Below the pieces are notes generated by a model. It was not told the DNA's origin, searched no databases, and worked only from the letters and a program-made list of their open reading frames with translations. Below, in pieces: positions 7,679 through 14,845 of a DNA stretch of 64,000 bases (positions are counted from its first letter, which is position 1; each line of letters begins with the position of its first letter). Made by a program: the position numbers and the translations under genes. Location of the stretch: NCBI RefSeq assembly GCF_030646155.1, contig NZ_JAUTDN010000004.1, forward strand, positions 1 through 64,000, given 5' to 3'. The DNA is from Conexibacter sp. CPCC 205762. Its GTDB lineage: Bacteria > Actinomycetota > Thermoleophilia > Solirubrobacterales > Solirubrobacteraceae.

Positions 7679-9745
7679 ATGGCGAAGGACACCGAGAAGC
7701 TGATCCGCCAGCTCTCCCTCATCAGCTACCTGATGGCGGAGCGGCGGCCCGTCACCGCGCCCGAGATCCGGCGTGACGTCGAGGGCTACAGCGCGATGAA
7801 CGAGGACGCCTTCGCGCGGCGCTTCTACGCCGACCGCTCGGAGCTGGAGGCACTCGGGATCCAGCTGTCGGTCGACAAGCCGGTCGAGGGCCTCGCGGAG
7901 CAGGAGAACTACTCGCTGCCGCCGGAGAACTTCCACCTGCCGGCGATCGAGTTCACGAACGAGGAGCTGGCCGGGCTGCACACCGCGCTCAGCCTGCTCG
8001 ACGGCGAGTTCGCCTACGCCGAGCCGCTGCGGCTCGCGCTGCAGCAGATCTCGTGGGGCCGGCCGAGCCCGCTCGCGACCGCCGAGCAGAGCACGATCGC
8101 GCTCGGGATCACCGCCTCCGCCGGCGGCCACGACCTGTCGCAGCGGCTGGCGAAGATCGAGACGGCGATCTTCCGCCGCAAGACGATCGTCTTCGACTAC
8201 TACACGATGCAGCGCGACGAGCTCGGCACGCGCAAGGTCGATCCGTATCAGCTGCTGTTCGAGGGCGGGCAGTTCTACCTGCTCGGCCGCGCGCACGAGC
8301 GCGACGCGATCCGCGTCTTCCGCCTCTCGCGGATCCGCGGCAAGGTCGCCTACGCCTCCAAGGCCGAGCACGACTTCCAGCGCCCCGACGACTTCGACCC
8401 GCGCACCTACGCCAATCGCGTGCCGTGGCAGTTCGGCGAGACGGTCGGCACCGCCGAGGTCTGGATCGCCGGCCGCATCGCCTGGCAGATCGAACGCCAC
8501 TTCGGCCGCCACGGCGGCTTCCGCGCGCCGCAGGCGGGCGAGGGCGACGGCGACGACCGCGTCTTCGTGACCGACTACGCCAACGCCCGCCAGCTCGTCG
8601 CATGGGTGCTCGGGCTGGGCGAGAACGCGCGCATCCTCTCCCCCTCCGAGCTGGTCGAGGAGCTGGACACGCGCCTCGCGCTGCTGCTCGAACGGCATTC
8701 CGCGGACGGCCCTGAGCTGGCGCCGGCGGTCGCGCCGGTCGAGCGCGCCGCCGAGACCAACGGCAACGGCAACGGCCGCCGCGACGCCGCCGCGATCCGC
8801 CCCGAGCGGTTCGCGCGGCTGGTGACGCTCGCCTCGATCCTGATCACCGCCGGCCGCGCCGGCCAGCGGATCCCCGCCGCGGAGGTCTGCGAGCGGCTGC
8901 AGATCAGCGAGCAGGAGCTGAACGAGGACATCGGCGTGCTGAACGTCGTCAACTTCGGCGCCGGCTCCTACGTCCTCTACGCGGAGGTGCAGGAGGACGG
9001 CATGATCGAGGCCGACCCGGAGGCGTACGGCGATTCGTTCGCGCGCCCGGCGCGGCTGCTGCCGGTCGAGGCGAAGGCGCTCGTCGCCGCGATCGACCTG
9101 ATCGGCGAGCACATCCCCGAGGGCTCGCTCGCGTCGGTCCGCGAGAAGGTCGTCGCGGCGCTCGGCGAGGACCCGGTCAGAGAGGGCCTCCAGGTCGCCA
9201 GAGTCGGCGGCGGCGACGCCGGCATCGCCCGCAGCGTCTCGACCGCCGTGCACGAGCGGCGGCTGCTGACGATCGAGTACTACAAGGAGAACGAGGACCT
9301 CTTCTCCGAGCGCACGGTCGAGCCGTATGCGCTGATCAACGGCCGCGAGGGCTGGTACGTCGCCGCTTACGACCCGGCCAGAGGCGGCGTCCGCCACTTC
9401 CGCCTCGACCGCGTCAAGCAGGCGACCGTCGAGGAGGCGACCTTCGCGCCGCGGCCCGAGGTCGACCCCTCGCGCGACGTCGAGGGCTGGCCCCGCACCG
9501 GCGAGGTCGAGGCGTCGAGGCGAGCGCGCGTGTGGATCTCGCCCGAGCGGGCCCGCTGGGCGCGCGAGGAGCGCGCCGTCGTCGAGGAGCTGGCCGACGG
9601 GGCGGTCGTCGTCGAGCTGAGCTTCGCCGGCGTCGACTGGCTCGTGCGCGAGGTGCTGAAGGAGGCCGGCGACGCCGCCGTGCTCGAGCCGCAGGACGCG
9701 CGCGACGCCGTCCGCGCCGCCGCCGGGCGCCTCACGAGGGTCTGA
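7679..9745 (+). CDS. pafBC: PafBC-type fused WYL-domain transcriptional regulator
   Basis: The 688-residue protein consists of two similar halves. Each has a winged HTH followed by a WYL domain. The first half has KLIRQLSLISYLM then FDYYTMQRDELGTRKVDPYQL; the second has RFARLVTLASILI then IEYYKENEDLFSERTVEPYAL. They are joined by an Asn/Gly/Arg-rich linker near residue 360. In mycobacteria separate PafB and PafC form a complex that activates the RecA/LexA-independent DNA damage response; natural single-chain PafBC fusions are known in some actinobacteria. The WYL domain is thought to sense a nucleic-acid ligand. No Pup-proteasome genes are in the window, and the downstream neighbour is unrelated. 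Confidence 0.85.
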   Translation: MAKDTEKLIRQLSLISYLMAERRPVTAPEIRRDVEGYSAMNEDAFARRFYADRSELEALGIQLSVDKPVEGLAEQENYSLPPENFHLPAIEFTNEELAGLHTALSLLDGEFAYAEPLRLALQQISWGRPSPLATAEQSTIALGITASAGGHDLSQRLAKIETAIFRRKTIVFDYYTMQRDELGTRKVDPYQLLFEGGQFYLLGRAHERDAIRVFRLSRIRGKVAYASKAEHDFQRPDDFDPRTYANRVPWQFGETVGTAEVWIAGRIAWQIERHFGRHGGFRAPQAGEGDGDDRVFVTDYANARQLVAWVLGLGENARILSPSELVEELDTRLALLLERHSADGPELAPAVAPVERAAETNGNGNGRRDAAAIRPERFARLVTLASILITAGRAGQRIPAAEVCERLQISEQELNEDIGVLNVVNFGAGSYVLYAEVQEDGMIEADPEAYGDSFARPARLLPVEAKALVAAIDLIGEHIPEGSLASVREKVVAALGEDPVREGLQVARVGGGDAGIARSVSTAVHERRLLTIEYYKENEDLFSERTVEPYALINGREGWYVAAYDPARGGVRHFRLDRVKQATVEEATFAPRPEVDPSRDVEGWPRTGEVEASRRARVWISPERARWAREERAVVEELADGAVVVELSFAGVDWLVREVLKEAGDAAVLEPQDARDAVRAAAGRLTRV

Positions 9746-9751
9746 ACCGAC

Positions 9752-9779
9752 CTGACGGTCGGTCGCGATCGACTAGGCT
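9752..9779 (+). promoter_or_regulatory. Promoter with TAGGCT -10 for the PPOX-fold gene
   Basis: CTGACG (9752-9757), 16 bases, then TAGGCT (9774-9779). The ATG at 9788 comes 8 bases after the -10, so the transcript is probably leaderless. Confidence 0.5.
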
Positions 9780-9787
9780 CGCCGGCC

Positions 9788-10255
9788 ATGAGCCGCCGCG
9801 ACCTGATCCGCATGAGCGAGGAGGAGCTGGCCGCCTTCCTCGACGAGCAGCGCACCGTCGTCGTCGCCACCGTCGGGCGCGACGGCTGGCCCCACCTGAT
9901 GCCGCTCTGGTACACCGTCCGCGACGGTGAGCTGTGGGCGTGGACGTACGCCAGATCGCAGAAGGTCAAGAACCTCGAGCGCGACGACCGCGTCACGCTG
10001 CAGGTCGAGGACGGCACGACCTACGACCAGCTGCGCGGCGTGATGGTGAAGGCGAACGTGCGGCTGCACCACGACCCCGAGCTCGTCACCGCCTTCGGGC
10101 TGGAGCTGTTCAGCCGCTACGGCGACGGCGGCGAGCCGGCGCCCGAAGTCGAGGCGATGGTGCGCGCGCAGGCGCCGAAGCGGGTCGCGCTGCAGTTCGT
10201 CGCGGCCGAGCCGCCGGTCACCTGGGACCACCGCAAGCTCGCCGGCGTCTACTGA
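9788..10255 (+). CDS. PPOX-class flavin/F420-dependent oxidoreductase (split beta-barrel)
   Basis: The 155-residue protein fits the pyridoxamine-phosphate-oxidase-like split barrel. After an N-terminal helix (EEELAAFLDEQ) the strand TVVVATVGRDGWPHLMPLWYTV is the typical cofactor-binding beginning. W-T-Y-A-R-S-Q-K-V-K-N-L follows and matches the phosphate-contact segment of F420/FMN-binding members. Such enzymes reduce or oxidise small molecules with F420 or FMN; the substrate is unknown. It is a single-gene unit with its own likely leaderless promoter. Confidence 0.75.
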   Translation: MSRRDLIRMSEEELAAFLDEQRTVVVATVGRDGWPHLMPLWYTVRDGELWAWTYARSQKVKNLERDDRVTLQVEDGTTYDQLRGVMVKANVRLHHDPELVTAFGLELFSRYGDGGEPAPEVEAMVRAQAPKRVALQFVAAEPPVTWDHRKLAGVY

Positions 10256-10307
10256 GCGGGCGCTCCTGCACAGGAGCTTCCTCGCAACGTTGAAATCTCC
10301 CGGCCGT

Positions 10308-10313
10308 TAGGCT
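10308..10313 (+). promoter_or_regulatory. -10 element TAGGCT of the rml cluster
   Basis: TAGGCT lies 9 bases before the ATG at 10323. TTGAAA 12 bases upstream is too close to be a standard -35 box. Confidence 0.45.
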
Positions 10314-10322
10314 GGGAGAGCG

Positions 10323-11399
10323 ATGAACGAACTACGGGGACTGATCCTGTCCGGGGGCAAAGGCACCCGGCTGCGGCCGATCACGCACACGAGCGCCAAG
10401 CAGCTCGTGCCGGTCGCGAACAAGCCGGTGCTGTTCTACGGCATCGAGGCGATGGCCTCCGCCGGCATCCGTCAGATCGGCATCATCATCGCCCCCGAGA
10501 CCGGTGACGAGATCCGCGAGGTCGCCGGCGACGGCTCACAGTTCGGCGTCGAGATCACCTACATCCCGCAGGCCGAGCCGCTCGGGCTGGCGCACGCGGT
10601 GCTGACGGCCGAGCCGTTCCTCGGCGACCACCCGTTCGTGATGTACCTCGGCGACAACCTGCTGCAGGGCGGGATCGAGGACCTCGTCAGCGCCTTCCGC
10701 GCCAACGAGCCCGATGCGCTGATCCTGCTGACGCAGGTCGACGACCCCGAGAACTACGGCGTCGCGGAGCTGGACGGCGACAACACCGTCACGCGCCTGG
10801 TCGAGAAGCCGAAGGAGCCGGCGACCGACCTCGCGCTCGTCGGCGTCTACATGTTCACGCCCGGGATCCATGACGCGGCGCGCGCGATCGAGCCGTCGCC
10901 GCGCGGCGAGCTGGAGATCACCGACGCGATCCAGCACCTGGTCGACACCGGCCAGCGGGTCGAGCCGCATGTCGTGCGCGGCTGGTGGAAGGACACCGGC
11001 CGGCTCGACGACATGCTCGAAGCCAACCGGCTGATCCTCGACGCGCTCGAGCCGCGCATCGACGGCGACCTCGTCGACTCGACCGTCGAGGGGCGCGTGA
11101 TCGTCGAGGAGGGCGCGACGCTGATCCGCGCGACCGTCCGCGGCCCGGCCGTGATCGGCGCCGGCGCGAGGCTGACCGACTGCTACATCGGCCCGTACAC
11201 GGCGATCGACGCCGACGTCGAGATCCAGAACGCAGAGATCGAGCACTCGATCCTGCTCGCCGGCAGCTCCGTCCGCAACCTCGACGGGCGGATGGAGTCG
11301 TCGCTGCTCGGCCGCAACGTGCGCATCCATCCGGCGCCGCGTCAGCCGCGCGCCTTCCGCTTCATGGTCGGCGACAACTCGGAGATCGGGATCCTTTGA
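10323..11399 (+). CDS. rmlA: Glucose-1-phosphate thymidylyltransferase, long form
   Basis: The 358-residue enzyme makes dTDP-glucose from dTTP and glucose-1-phosphate, the first step of dTDP-deoxysugar synthesis. The nucleotide-binding signature GGKGTRLRP is at 11-19, KPV at about 34, and MYLGDN in the middle. After about residue 240 comes a left-handed beta-helix-type tail with repeated V-I-G-A-G and T-A-I-D-A-D units. That tail marks the long RmlA/RfbA form common in actinobacteria and archaea. It overlaps the next gene by four bases (TTGA). Confidence 0.9.
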   Translation: MNELRGLILSGGKGTRLRPITHTSAKQLVPVANKPVLFYGIEAMASAGIRQIGIIIAPETGDEIREVAGDGSQFGVEITYIPQAEPLGLAHAVLTAEPFLGDHPFVMYLGDNLLQGGIEDLVSAFRANEPDALILLTQVDDPENYGVAELDGDNTVTRLVEKPKEPATDLALVGVYMFTPGIHDAARAIEPSPRGELEITDAIQHLVDTGQRVEPHVVRGWWKDTGRLDDMLEANRLILDALEPRIDGDLVDSTVEGRVIVEEGATLIRATVRGPAVIGAGARLTDCYIGPYTAIDADVEIQNAEIEHSILLAGSSVRNLDGRMESSLLGRNVRIHPAPRQPRAFRFMVGDNSEIGIL

Positions 11400-12265
11400 G
11401 CGCACGCCTCCTCATCACGGGGGCGGCGGGGATGCTGGGACGGGACGTCGCGGACGCCGCCCGCGCCGCCGGTCACGAGCCGCTCGCGCTGCCGCGCGCG
11501 GAGCTGGACGTGACCGATCCGGCGGCGATCGCGGCGGCGGTGCAGCGGACCGCTCCCGACGCGATCGTCAACTGCGCCGCCTGGACCGACGTCGACGGCG
11601 CCGAGCGCGACCGCGACGGCGCCGCGGCCGTCAACGCGACCGCGCCCGGCCTGCTCGCGCAGGCCGCCGCCGCGGCCGGCGTGCGGCTCGTCCACGTCTC
11701 GACCGACTACGTCTTCGCCGGCGACCGCGCGCCCGGCGCCGCGCCCTACGTCGAGTCCGACGCGACCGGCCCGCGCAGCGTCTACGGCGCGACCAAGCTC
11801 GACGGCGAGCGCGCGATCGCCGCCGCCGGCGGCTCGCATGCGATCGCACGCACCTCGTGGCTGTTCGGCGTCCACGGCCCGAACTTCGCGGCGACGATGC
11901 TGCGGCTGGCTGGGGAGCGCGACGAGCTGACGGTCGTCGACGACCAGATCGGCTTCCCGACCGCGACCGCCGACCTCGCGCCGGCGCTGGTGGCGCTGGC
12001 GGTCGGCTCGGCCGCGCGCGCCGACGGCGTCTTCCACCTCGCGGGCGGCGGCGAGCCGGTCTCGTGGAACGGCTTCGCGCGCGAGATCTTCCGCCAGGCC
12101 GGCGTCGACTGCCGCGTGCTGCCGTGCACGACCGCGGAGATGCCGCGGCCGGCGCCGCGCCCCGCCTTCAGCGCGCTCCTCAGCGAGCGCGCCGAGACCC
12201 CCCTGCTGCCGCCGTGGCAGCAGGGCCTTGCCCACTATCTCCACGCACGAGAGGTGCACGCGTGA
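11396..12265 (+). CDS. rmlD: dTDP-4-dehydrorhamnose reductase
   Basis: The 289-residue SDR-family enzyme reduces dTDP-4-keto-rhamnose to dTDP-L-rhamnose with NAD(P)H. The Rossmann motif ITGAAGMLG is at 7-15. VSTDYVFAGD (101-110) and the catalytic Tyr130-x3-Lys134 are typical of RmlD. Its start is a TTG at 11396 that overlaps the rmlA stop; no later start keeps the Rossmann strand intact. It is translationally coupled with rmlA before it and rmlB after it. Confidence 0.88.
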   Translation: MSARLLITGAAGMLGRDVADAARAAGHEPLALPRAELDVTDPAAIAAAVQRTAPDAIVNCAAWTDVDGAERDRDGAAAVNATAPGLLAQAAAAAGVRLVHVSTDYVFAGDRAPGAAPYVESDATGPRSVYGATKLDGERAIAAAGGSHAIARTSWLFGVHGPNFAATMLRLAGERDELTVVDDQIGFPTATADLAPALVALAVGSAARADGVFHLAGGGEPVSWNGFAREIFRQAGVDCRVLPCTTAEMPRPAPRPAFSALLSERAETPLLPPWQQGLAHYLHAREVHA

Positions 12266-13254
12266 AGCTGCTCGTCTGCGGCGGAGCCGGCTTCATCGGC
12301 TCCAACTTCGTCCGCATCCGCGTTCGTGAGCACGGCGATCAGGTCGTCGTGCTCGACAAGCTGACCTACGCCGGCCGCAGGGAGAACCTGCACGACGTGA
12401 TCGACGACGTCCGCTTCGTCCACGGGGCGATCGAGGACCCGGCCGCCGTCGCCGACGCGATCGAGGGCGTCGACGCGATCGTCAACTTCGCCGCCGAGAC
12501 GCACGTCGACCGCTCGATCGCCGAGCCCGACGCCTTCGTCACGACCAACGGCCAGGGCACCTACGTGCTGCTGGAGGCCGCCCGCAAGGCCGGCATCCGC
12601 TACGTGCAGGTGTCGACTGACGAGGTCTACGGCTCGATCGAGGAGGGCTCCTTCACGGAGGAGTCGCCGCTGCAGCCGTCCTCGCCCTACAGCGCGACGA
12701 AGACCGGCGCCGACCTGCTCGTGCTCAGCTACTTCCACACCTACGGGCTGGAGACGCTGATCGCGCGCGGCTCCAACAACTACGGTCCGTACCAGTACCC
12801 GGAGAAGCTGATCCCGCTGATGGTGCTGAACGCGCTCCACGGCGACAAGCTGCCGGTCTACGGCGACGGCATGCAGGTCCGCAACTGGCTCTACGTGACC
12901 GACTTCGGCCGCGGCATCGGCCAGGTGCTGGAGCAGGGCAGAGCGGGCGAGGTCTACAACGTCGGCGGACCCGACGAGTGCCCGAACATCGAGGTCGTCA
13001 AGCGGATCGTCTCCGCGACCGGCAACGACGAGTCGCTGATCGAGTACGTCACCGACCGCCCCGGCCACGACCGCCGCTACTCGCTCTCGTCCGAGAAGCT
13101 GAGAGGGCTCGGCTGGGAGGCGCGCGTGCACTTCGCCGAGGGCCTCCAGCAGACGGTCGACTGGTACCGCGAGAACACCTGGTGGTGGGAGCCGATCCGC
13201 TCCGGCGACTACCGCGAGTACTACGAGCGCCAGTACGGCCGCGCGCTCGGATAG
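12262..13254 (+). CDS. rmlB: dTDP-glucose 4,6-dehydratase
   Basis: The 330-residue enzyme converts dTDP-glucose to dTDP-4-keto-6-deoxyglucose. It has the NAD motif GGAGFIGSN at 7-15, the catalytic Thr119-Asp120-Glu121 triplet and Tyr143-x3-Lys147, plus the N-Y-G-P-Y-Q-Y-P-E-K-L-I-P region conserved in RmlB. The GTG start overlaps the rmlD stop (GTGA). The order is rmlA-rmlD-rmlB. The 3,5-epimerase rmlC is not in the window, so it must be encoded elsewhere if L-rhamnose is made. Confidence 0.9.
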   Translation: MKLLVCGGAGFIGSNFVRIRVREHGDQVVVLDKLTYAGRRENLHDVIDDVRFVHGAIEDPAAVADAIEGVDAIVNFAAETHVDRSIAEPDAFVTTNGQGTYVLLEAARKAGIRYVQVSTDEVYGSIEEGSFTEESPLQPSSPYSATKTGADLLVLSYFHTYGLETLIARGSNNYGPYQYPEKLIPLMVLNALHGDKLPVYGDGMQVRNWLYVTDFGRGIGQVLEQGRAGEVYNVGGPDECPNIEVVKRIVSATGNDESLIEYVTDRPGHDRRYSLSSEKLRGLGWEARVHFAEGLQQTVDWYRENTWWWEPIRSGDYREYYERQYGRALG

Positions 13255-13285
13255 CCCACCACTCGACTTTTCCTGACTTATCTGG

Positions 13286-13309
13286 CGCGCTCGCGTTCGC
13301 GCGAGTGCG
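13286..13309 (+). terminator. Hairpin downstream of rmlB
   Basis: A 10-bp stem (CGCGCTCGCG / CGCGAGTGCG, one G-U pair) closes a TTCG tetraloop and is followed by a short T-containing run. It is plausible as the terminator of the rml operon. Confidence 0.5.
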
Positions 13310-13328
13310 TTCGTTTGCCTCGCCGAGT

Positions 13329-13334
13329 TAGACT
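13329..13334 (+). promoter_or_regulatory. Putative -10 element TAGACT of the TetR gene
   Basis: TAGACT is one mismatch from the recurrent TAGGCT hexamer of this window and lies 15 bases before the ATG at 13350. Confidence 0.4.
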
Positions 13335-13349
13335 GATGTCGATCCCAGG

Positions 13350-14018
13350 ATGGCCAGTTCCGATCGCACCAGCCGCCGCAGCGCCATTCCGCGCGGGCGG
13401 CACGCCCCTCCACTCGAAGTCCGACTCAACCTCCAGCGCGAGCGCCTGTTCGAGGCAGCCGCGGCCGTCTTCGCCGAAACCGGCTACGCCGACGCCAGCG
13501 CCGAGTCGATCAGCCGCGCCGCCGGCATGTCGAAGGCGACCTTCTACGAGCACTTCGCCAACAAGGAGGAGTGCATCATCGCGCTGTTCGACTACGCCTG
13601 GGACGTGCTGATCGCACGGATCGTGCAGGCGGCGACGGCGGCCGGCGACGATCCGCTGCAGCGTCAGCGCGAGGGGATGAGAGCGTTCCTGATGGCTCTC
13701 GTCGAGTTCCCCAACGAGGCGCAGACGCTGCTGGTCGAAATCATCGGCGCGGGGCCGGCCGCGGCCCGCAGACGCGACGAGATCCTCGAGCGGTTCGCGC
13801 GCGTGGTCGATCGCGAGAACGAGCGGATGGCGCGCACGACCGGGCTGCCGCGCTTCTCCACCCCCGACGACGCGTTCGCGATCGTCGGCGCGATCGTCGA
13901 GCTGGCGTCGCGGCAGGTGCGGCTCGGCCAGCCGGCGCACCCGCTCGACCTGCAGCCGGTGATCGAACGGTTCGCGACCGGCCTGCTCGGCGGTCAGCTG
14001 CCGCCGCCCGCCGCGTGA
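13350..14018 (+). CDS. TetR/AcrR-family transcriptional regulator
   Basis: The 222-residue protein has a TetR DNA-binding domain at about 27-75 (RERLFEAAAAVFAETGYADASAESISRAAGMSKATFYEHFANKEE by pieces). A helical ligand domain follows with no identifiable specificity. The N-terminal 25 residues are basic and probably disordered. Its stop overlaps the udgB start (GTGA), so the two are translationally coupled. Whether it controls udgB or an unlinked target is unknown. Confidence 0.85.
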   Translation: MASSDRTSRRSAIPRGRHAPPLEVRLNLQRERLFEAAAAVFAETGYADASAESISRAAGMSKATFYEHFANKEECIIALFDYAWDVLIARIVQAATAAGDDPLQRQREGMRAFLMALVEFPNEAQTLLVEIIGAGPAAARRRDEILERFARVVDRENERMARTTGLPRFSTPDDAFAIVGAIVELASRQVRLGQPAHPLDLQPVIERFATGLLGGQLPPPAA

Positions 14019-14788
14019 GCGGCGACAATGACGGCGTGAACGCTGACGCCGCCGCCCCGTGCGGCAACGCGGCCGGCCCCGGCGGCGACGTCGCCGGCCT
14101 CGCGGCGCTGACGGCCGAGGTCGTCGAGTGCCGGCTCTGCCCACGGCTGGTGGCCTGGCGCGAGGAGGTGGCGGAGGTCAAGCGCGCGGCCTTCCGCGAC
14201 CAGGAGTACTGGGGCCGCCCGGCGCCCGGCTTCGGCGATCCCGATGCGCGCATCCTCGTGCTCGGCCTCGCCCCAGCCGCCCACGGCGCCAACCGCACCG
14301 GTCGGATCTTCACCGGCGACCGCTCGGGCGACTGGCTGTTCGCCGCGATGTGGCGCTGCGGCCTCGCCAACCAGCCGCAGTCCGTCTCGCGCGACGACGG
14401 CCTGACGCTGCACGGCGCCTACGTCGTCGCGGCCGTCCGCTGCGCCCCTCCAGCCAACAAGCCGCAGCCGTCCGAGCGCGACAACTGCTTCCCGTACCTG
14501 GAGCGGGAGCTGAAGCTGCTGGGCGGCGTCGACACGATCCTCTGCCTCGGCGGCTTCGCCTGGGATGTGGCCCTGCGCCTGCGCGCCGCCCTCGGCGACC
14601 CGATCCCACGTCCGAAGCCGAGATTCGGCCACGGCGCCGAGCTGCTCGGCGAGCGCTTCGCCCTGATCGGCTGCTACCACCCGAGCCAGCAGAACACCTT
14701 CACCGGCCGCCTGACCGAGCCGATGACCGACGCCGTCATGCTCCGCGCCCGCGAGCTGGCCGGCCTCGGCGCCCCGGGCCCGGCGTAG
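14015..14788 (+). CDS. udgB: Family 5 uracil-DNA glycosylase (UdgB)
   Basis: The 257-residue enzyme removes uracil and some other deaminated bases from DNA. Motif A, G-L-A-P-A-A-H-G-A-N-R-T-G-R, followed by FTGDRSGDWLF, is the UdgB signature; it lacks the acidic water-activating residue of family 4. C-x2-C in ECRLCPRL and two further Cys flanking PPANKPQPSERDN would hold the [4Fe-4S] cluster. HPSQQNTFTGRL is motif B. GTG 14015 overlaps the TetR stop; GTG 14036 is an alternative. It lies directly before the LexA-box-controlled lhr, giving a local DNA-repair group. Confidence 0.87.
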   Translation: MSGDNDGVNADAAAPCGNAAGPGGDVAGLAALTAEVVECRLCPRLVAWREEVAEVKRAAFRDQEYWGRPAPGFGDPDARILVLGLAPAAHGANRTGRIFTGDRSGDWLFAAMWRCGLANQPQSVSRDDGLTLHGAYVVAAVRCAPPANKPQPSERDNCFPYLERELKLLGGVDTILCLGGFAWDVALRLRAALGDPIPRPKPRFGHGAELLGERFALIGCYHPSQQNTFTGRLTEPMTDAVMLRARELAGLGAPGPA

Positions 14789-14792
14789 CGCT

Positions 14793-14806
14793 CGAACATC
14801 TGTTCG
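14793..14806. promoter_or_regulatory. LexA (SOS) box CGAAC-ATCT-GTTCG
   Basis: The palindrome CGAACATCTGTTCG fits the Gram-positive/actinobacterial LexA consensus CGAAC-N4-GTTCG perfectly. It sits about where the -35 region of the lhr promoter should be (20 bases before the TAGGCT -10), so bound LexA would block it. Confidence 0.8.
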
Positions 14807-14826
14807 CCAGCGAGCCGTCCGGTCGC

Positions 14827-14832
14827 TAGGCT
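14827..14832 (+). promoter_or_regulatory. -10 element TAGGCT of lhr
   Basis: TAGGCT lies 13 bases before the ATG at 14846 and 20 bases after the LexA box. Confidence 0.5.
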
Positions 14833-14845
14833 CGTATCCGAGTCG

